Assembly: GCA_017643395.1 (NCBI GenBank)
Contig: JAEPNP010000001.1
Coordinates: forward strand, 1,803,806-1,867,805
DNA length: 64,000 bases
DNA from: Rhodothermales bacterium
GTDB taxonomy: Bacteria; Bacteroidota; Rhodothermia; Rhodothermales; UBA10348
Direction of reading: 5' to 3'
The translations under genes and the position numbers were made by a program. Positions 61,962-64,000 of this stretch are shown piece by piece. Within the stretch, counting starts at the first letter, position 1; the number at the start of each line of letters is the position of its first letter. The notes beneath the pieces are model-generated. The model did not search any database. It saw only the letters and a program-made list of their open reading frames with translations, and had not been told where the DNA came from.

Positions 61962-62723
61962 ATGGCCTTTGTCAACTCCCTTGTGCTGAGCCCGGCTGCG
62001 GCTGTAGGGCGCTATACCCTGCTGCTGGGCAAGGCGTTCGCGACCCTGGGAGACTTGCGGTCCTACCGGAAGAATATCGCGCTACAGATGATTCGGGTGG
62101 GGTACGACTCCATCCCCATTGTGGCGCTTGCCGCAGCCTTCTCCGGAGCGGTGACCACCGTGCAGGCCGCCTACCAGCTGGTCTCTCCGTTCATACCCCG
62201 ATCAATCATCGGCTCCATTGTGGTGCCTAGCATGATTCTTGAGCTGGGTGCGGTCGTGACCGGTTTCATTCTGGCCGGCAGGGTCGGAGCCCGGATTGCG
62301 GCCGAGCTGGGCACGATGCGCGTTACCGAGCAGATCGATGCGCTGGAGGCCATGGGGCTCAACTCCGTGGGCTATCTGATCGTCCCGCGGGTGCTGGCCG
62401 GCGTCGTGATGTTTCCTGTGCTGTACGTCACGGCCTCATTCGTGGGTGTCACCGGCGGCATGATGATCGGATCCCTTGGAGGGTTCGTGCCGCTGGGCGA
62501 GTTCGTGTCCGGCGCCCGGGAATTCTTTCAGCCCTTCGATCCGATTTTCGGGCTCATCAAGTCGGTTGTGTTCGGCTTTGTGATTACATCCATTTCGTGC
62601 TACAAGGGGTACTTCACCGGCGGTGGGGCCGAGGGCGTAGGGCGCGCAACCACGGAAGCCGCGGTTACCAGCTGTGTCTACATCCTGGTTGCAGACCTCC
62701 TGCTTGCGGTAGCCCTGCTCTGA
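61962..62723 (+). CDS. mlaE: MlaE-type ABC permease, lipid transport
   Basis: A 253-residue permease of the MlaE/YrbE family with about five membrane segments. It has FSGAVTTVQAAYQL, SMILELGAVVTGFILAGRVGARIAAELGTMRVTEQIDALEAMG (the coupling-helix region) and a C-terminal TEAAVTSCVYILVADLLLA. With MlaF and MlaD it moves phospholipids between inner and outer membrane. First gene of mlaE-mlaF-mlaD; it diverges from radA. Confidence 0.93.
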   Translation: MAFVNSLVLSPAAAVGRYTLLLGKAFATLGDLRSYRKNIALQMIRVGYDSIPIVALAAAFSGAVTTVQAAYQLVSPFIPRSIIGSIVVPSMILELGAVVTGFILAGRVGARIAAELGTMRVTEQIDALEAMGLNSVGYLIVPRVLAGVVMFPVLYVTASFVGVTGGMMIGSLGGFVPLGEFVSGAREFFQPFDPIFGLIKSVVFGFVITSISCYKGYFTGGGAEGVGRATTEAAVTSCVYILVADLLLAVALL

Positions 62724-62724
62724 C

Positions 62725-63471
62725 ATGATTCAGGTTCAGAACATCTGGAAGAGCTTCGGCGACAAGGTCGTGCTGAAGGACGTCTCCCTCGAGATCCGGG
62801 AGGGTGAGACGATCGCCGTGATCGGCCGTTCGGGCTCCGGCAAGTCGGTGCTCATGAAGCACATCATCGGCCTGCTCATTCCGGATGAGGGGCGGGTCAT
62901 GGTCGATGGGGTCGACATCGATCACATCTCGTATGCAGAACTCCGCAAGGTCCGTCGCCAGTTCGGCGTGCTCTTCCAGGGCGGCGCACTGTTCGACTCA
63001 ATGAGCAGTTTCGAGAACGTCGCGTTTCCCCTGCGCACATTCACCACCATGTCGGATACCGAGATCGAGGAGGAAGTCCTGCGATGCCTGACCATGGTGG
63101 AGTTGCCCGACGTGGGGGAGAAGATGCCGGCCGAGCTGTCCGGCGGCATGCAGAAGCGTGTAGCGCTTGCCCGCGCTGTGGCACTCAGACCCAGATACAT
63201 CCTGTATGATGAGCCGACCTCCGGCCTGGATCCGGAGACATCAAATACCATCGACGACCTCATTCGCAGCCTGGCCGAGCAGTTGAGCGTGACGTCCATC
63301 GTCATCACGCATGACATGCATTCGGTGCTTTCGATTGCAGATCGGGCGGCGTTCATCCATGAGGGCCGCATGCACTGGGTGGGCACCATCGACGAACTCC
63401 ACGCCTCCGAGGACGAGACACTGCGCGATTTCGTAAAGGCGAATGAATACCAGATCGGCGTGCGTACGTAG
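62725..63471 (+). CDS. mlaF: MlaF-type ABC ATPase, lipid transport
   Basis: A 248-residue ATPase: Walker A IGRSGSGKSVLMKHI, Q-loop LFQGGALFDSMSSFENVAFPL, signature ELSGGMQKRVALARA, Walker B ILYDEPTSGLDPET and switch His in VITHDMHS. GGALFDS is typical for MCE-associated ATPases. It follows mlaE by 1 bp. Confidence 0.95.
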   Translation: MIQVQNIWKSFGDKVVLKDVSLEIREGETIAVIGRSGSGKSVLMKHIIGLLIPDEGRVMVDGVDIDHISYAELRKVRRQFGVLFQGGALFDSMSSFENVAFPLRTFTTMSDTEIEEEVLRCLTMVELPDVGEKMPAELSGGMQKRVALARAVALRPRYILYDEPTSGLDPETSNTIDDLIRSLAEQLSVTSIVITHDMHSVLSIADRAAFIHEGRMHWVGTIDELHASEDETLRDFVKANEYQIGVRT

Positions 63472-63491
63472 CCGAAGAAGAGACGACTGAC

Positions 63492-64000
63492 GTGAAGTAT
63501 TCCAACGAACTCAAGGTGGGCACGACCATCGTGCTGGCCACCATCATTTTCATCCTCGGGGTGCGCTACTTCGAGGACCTGCCGCTTTTCCGGGGCACCT
63601 ATGACCTGGAGACCGAGCTGACCAACGCTTCCGGCCTGATCGCCGGCAATACGGTGCGTGTGAACGGGGTTACCGTCGGGTCGGTGGATGAGGTCTACAT
63701 CAACCAGGAGACCAACGGCGTGCGCGTGCTCTTCCATGTGGACTCCGGCCTGCCGATTCCCGAGGGATCCCGCACATTGGTGAGCGGTCTCGATGCCCTG
63801 GGTGTGGTGCGCATGGATATCGAACTGGGCAACCCGACCAACCCGCGCATCGAGGAGGGCGGATTCGTGCCCAGCAAGGAGTCTGCCGACCTGATCGGGG
63901 AGCTCTCGGACAAGGCGCCGGAGCTGCTTGATTCGGTCGATGGAGTGCTCGCCAATCTCAACGGGGTTCTCCAGGAATCCAACGAACTGCTGGCGCAACC
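63492..64000 (+). CDS. mlaD: MlaD-family MCE protein, 3' truncated by the window edge
   Basis: Starts at GTG 63492 (KYSNELKVGTTIVL) and stays open to the window end, so about 170 residues are visible. An N-terminal membrane helix (VGTTIVLATIIFILGVRYF) is followed by an MCE domain (LTNASGLIAGNTVRVNGVTVG, RVLFHVDSGLPIPEGS, LVSGLDALGVVRMDIELG) and the start of a coiled-coil-like C-terminal part. It would form the periplasmic lipid-binding ring of the MlaEFD complex. It follows mlaF by 20 bp. Confidence 0.88.
   Translation, partial: MKYSNELKVGTTIVLATIIFILGVRYFEDLPLFRGTYDLETELTNASGLIAGNTVRVNGVTVGSVDEVYINQETNGVRVLFHVDSGLPIPEGSRTLVSGLDALGVVRMDIELGNPTNPRIEEGGFVPSKESADLIGELSDKAPELLDSVDGVLANLNGVLQESNELLAQ

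Overview
The window is about 64 kb of GC-rich bacterial chromosome, densely packed on both strands. The gene set points to the Rhodothermota/Bacteroidota side of the tree. It has two DUF5916 outer-membrane-type proteins, DUF3098, DUF5683 and DUF5989 proteins, a serine palmitoyltransferase for sphingolipids, an rpsF-rpsR-rplI cluster without ssb, a PII protein without the uridylylated tyrosine, few Shine-Dalgarno sequences, and an Lpt/Mla Gram-negative envelope. This placement is inferred from gene content only; no rRNA is present.

Layout. 1-2.5 kb: end of a DUF5916 protein and an unrecognised gene behind a palindromic operator. 2.5-4.6 kb: two small exported proteins between repeat-rich spacers. 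4.6-8.4 kb: flotillin/NfeD pair and amtB-glnB. 8.5-10.1 kb: a Rad52-type annealing protein behind the same kind of operator, then an esterase lipoprotein. 10.1-10.5 kb: an eight-copy array of 52-53 bp palindromic units. 10.5-21 kb: DUF819 transporter, D-aminoacylase, a complete DUF5916 protein, a pentapeptide-repeat protein, a membrane-anchored receiver protein and a large hybrid sensor kinase. 21.1-27 kb: tRNA-Ala, thrA, mreD, DUF3098, namZ, ndk. 27-30.3 kb: class V aminotransferase and a STAS / anti-sigma-type kinase / PP2C partner-switching operon. 30.5-36.7 kb: B3/4 protein, lptC, an OstA-like protein, a TPR-LptB fusion, tyrS, DAHP synthase. 36.9-44.5 kb: glmS, prfA, rpsF-rpsR-rplI, dsbD. 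44.5-46.1 kb: sigma factor, small membrane protein, rhomboid protease. 46.4-47.3 kb: a probable large structured non-coding RNA. 47.4-51.2 kb: glycosyltransferase, then HAD, GNAT-like and spt genes. 51.4-56.6 kb: DUF5683, parB, parA, uvrD-type helicase, GNAT, DUF5989. 56.7-64 kb: two MacB-type permeases, rpiA, lipoprotein, radA, and mlaE-mlaF-mlaD running off the end.

Most notable observations. (1) A TGACA-N6-TGTCA palindrome lies 37-42 nt before the start codons of three unlinked genes: rad52-like, radA and an unknown gene. This looks like a DNA-repair or competence regulon. (2) A roughly 860-nt intergenic stretch has a near-perfect sigma70 promoter, a UUCG-capped terminator and many hairpins with GNRA or CUUG loops, and no credible protein. 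(3) Two arrays of about 53-bp palindromic units and one 125-bp tandem repeat fill gene-free spacers. (4) An RsbW-type kinase gene is interrupted by a single in-frame TGA. (5) The lipopolysaccharide-export ATPase LptB is fused to an N-terminal TPR-like domain.
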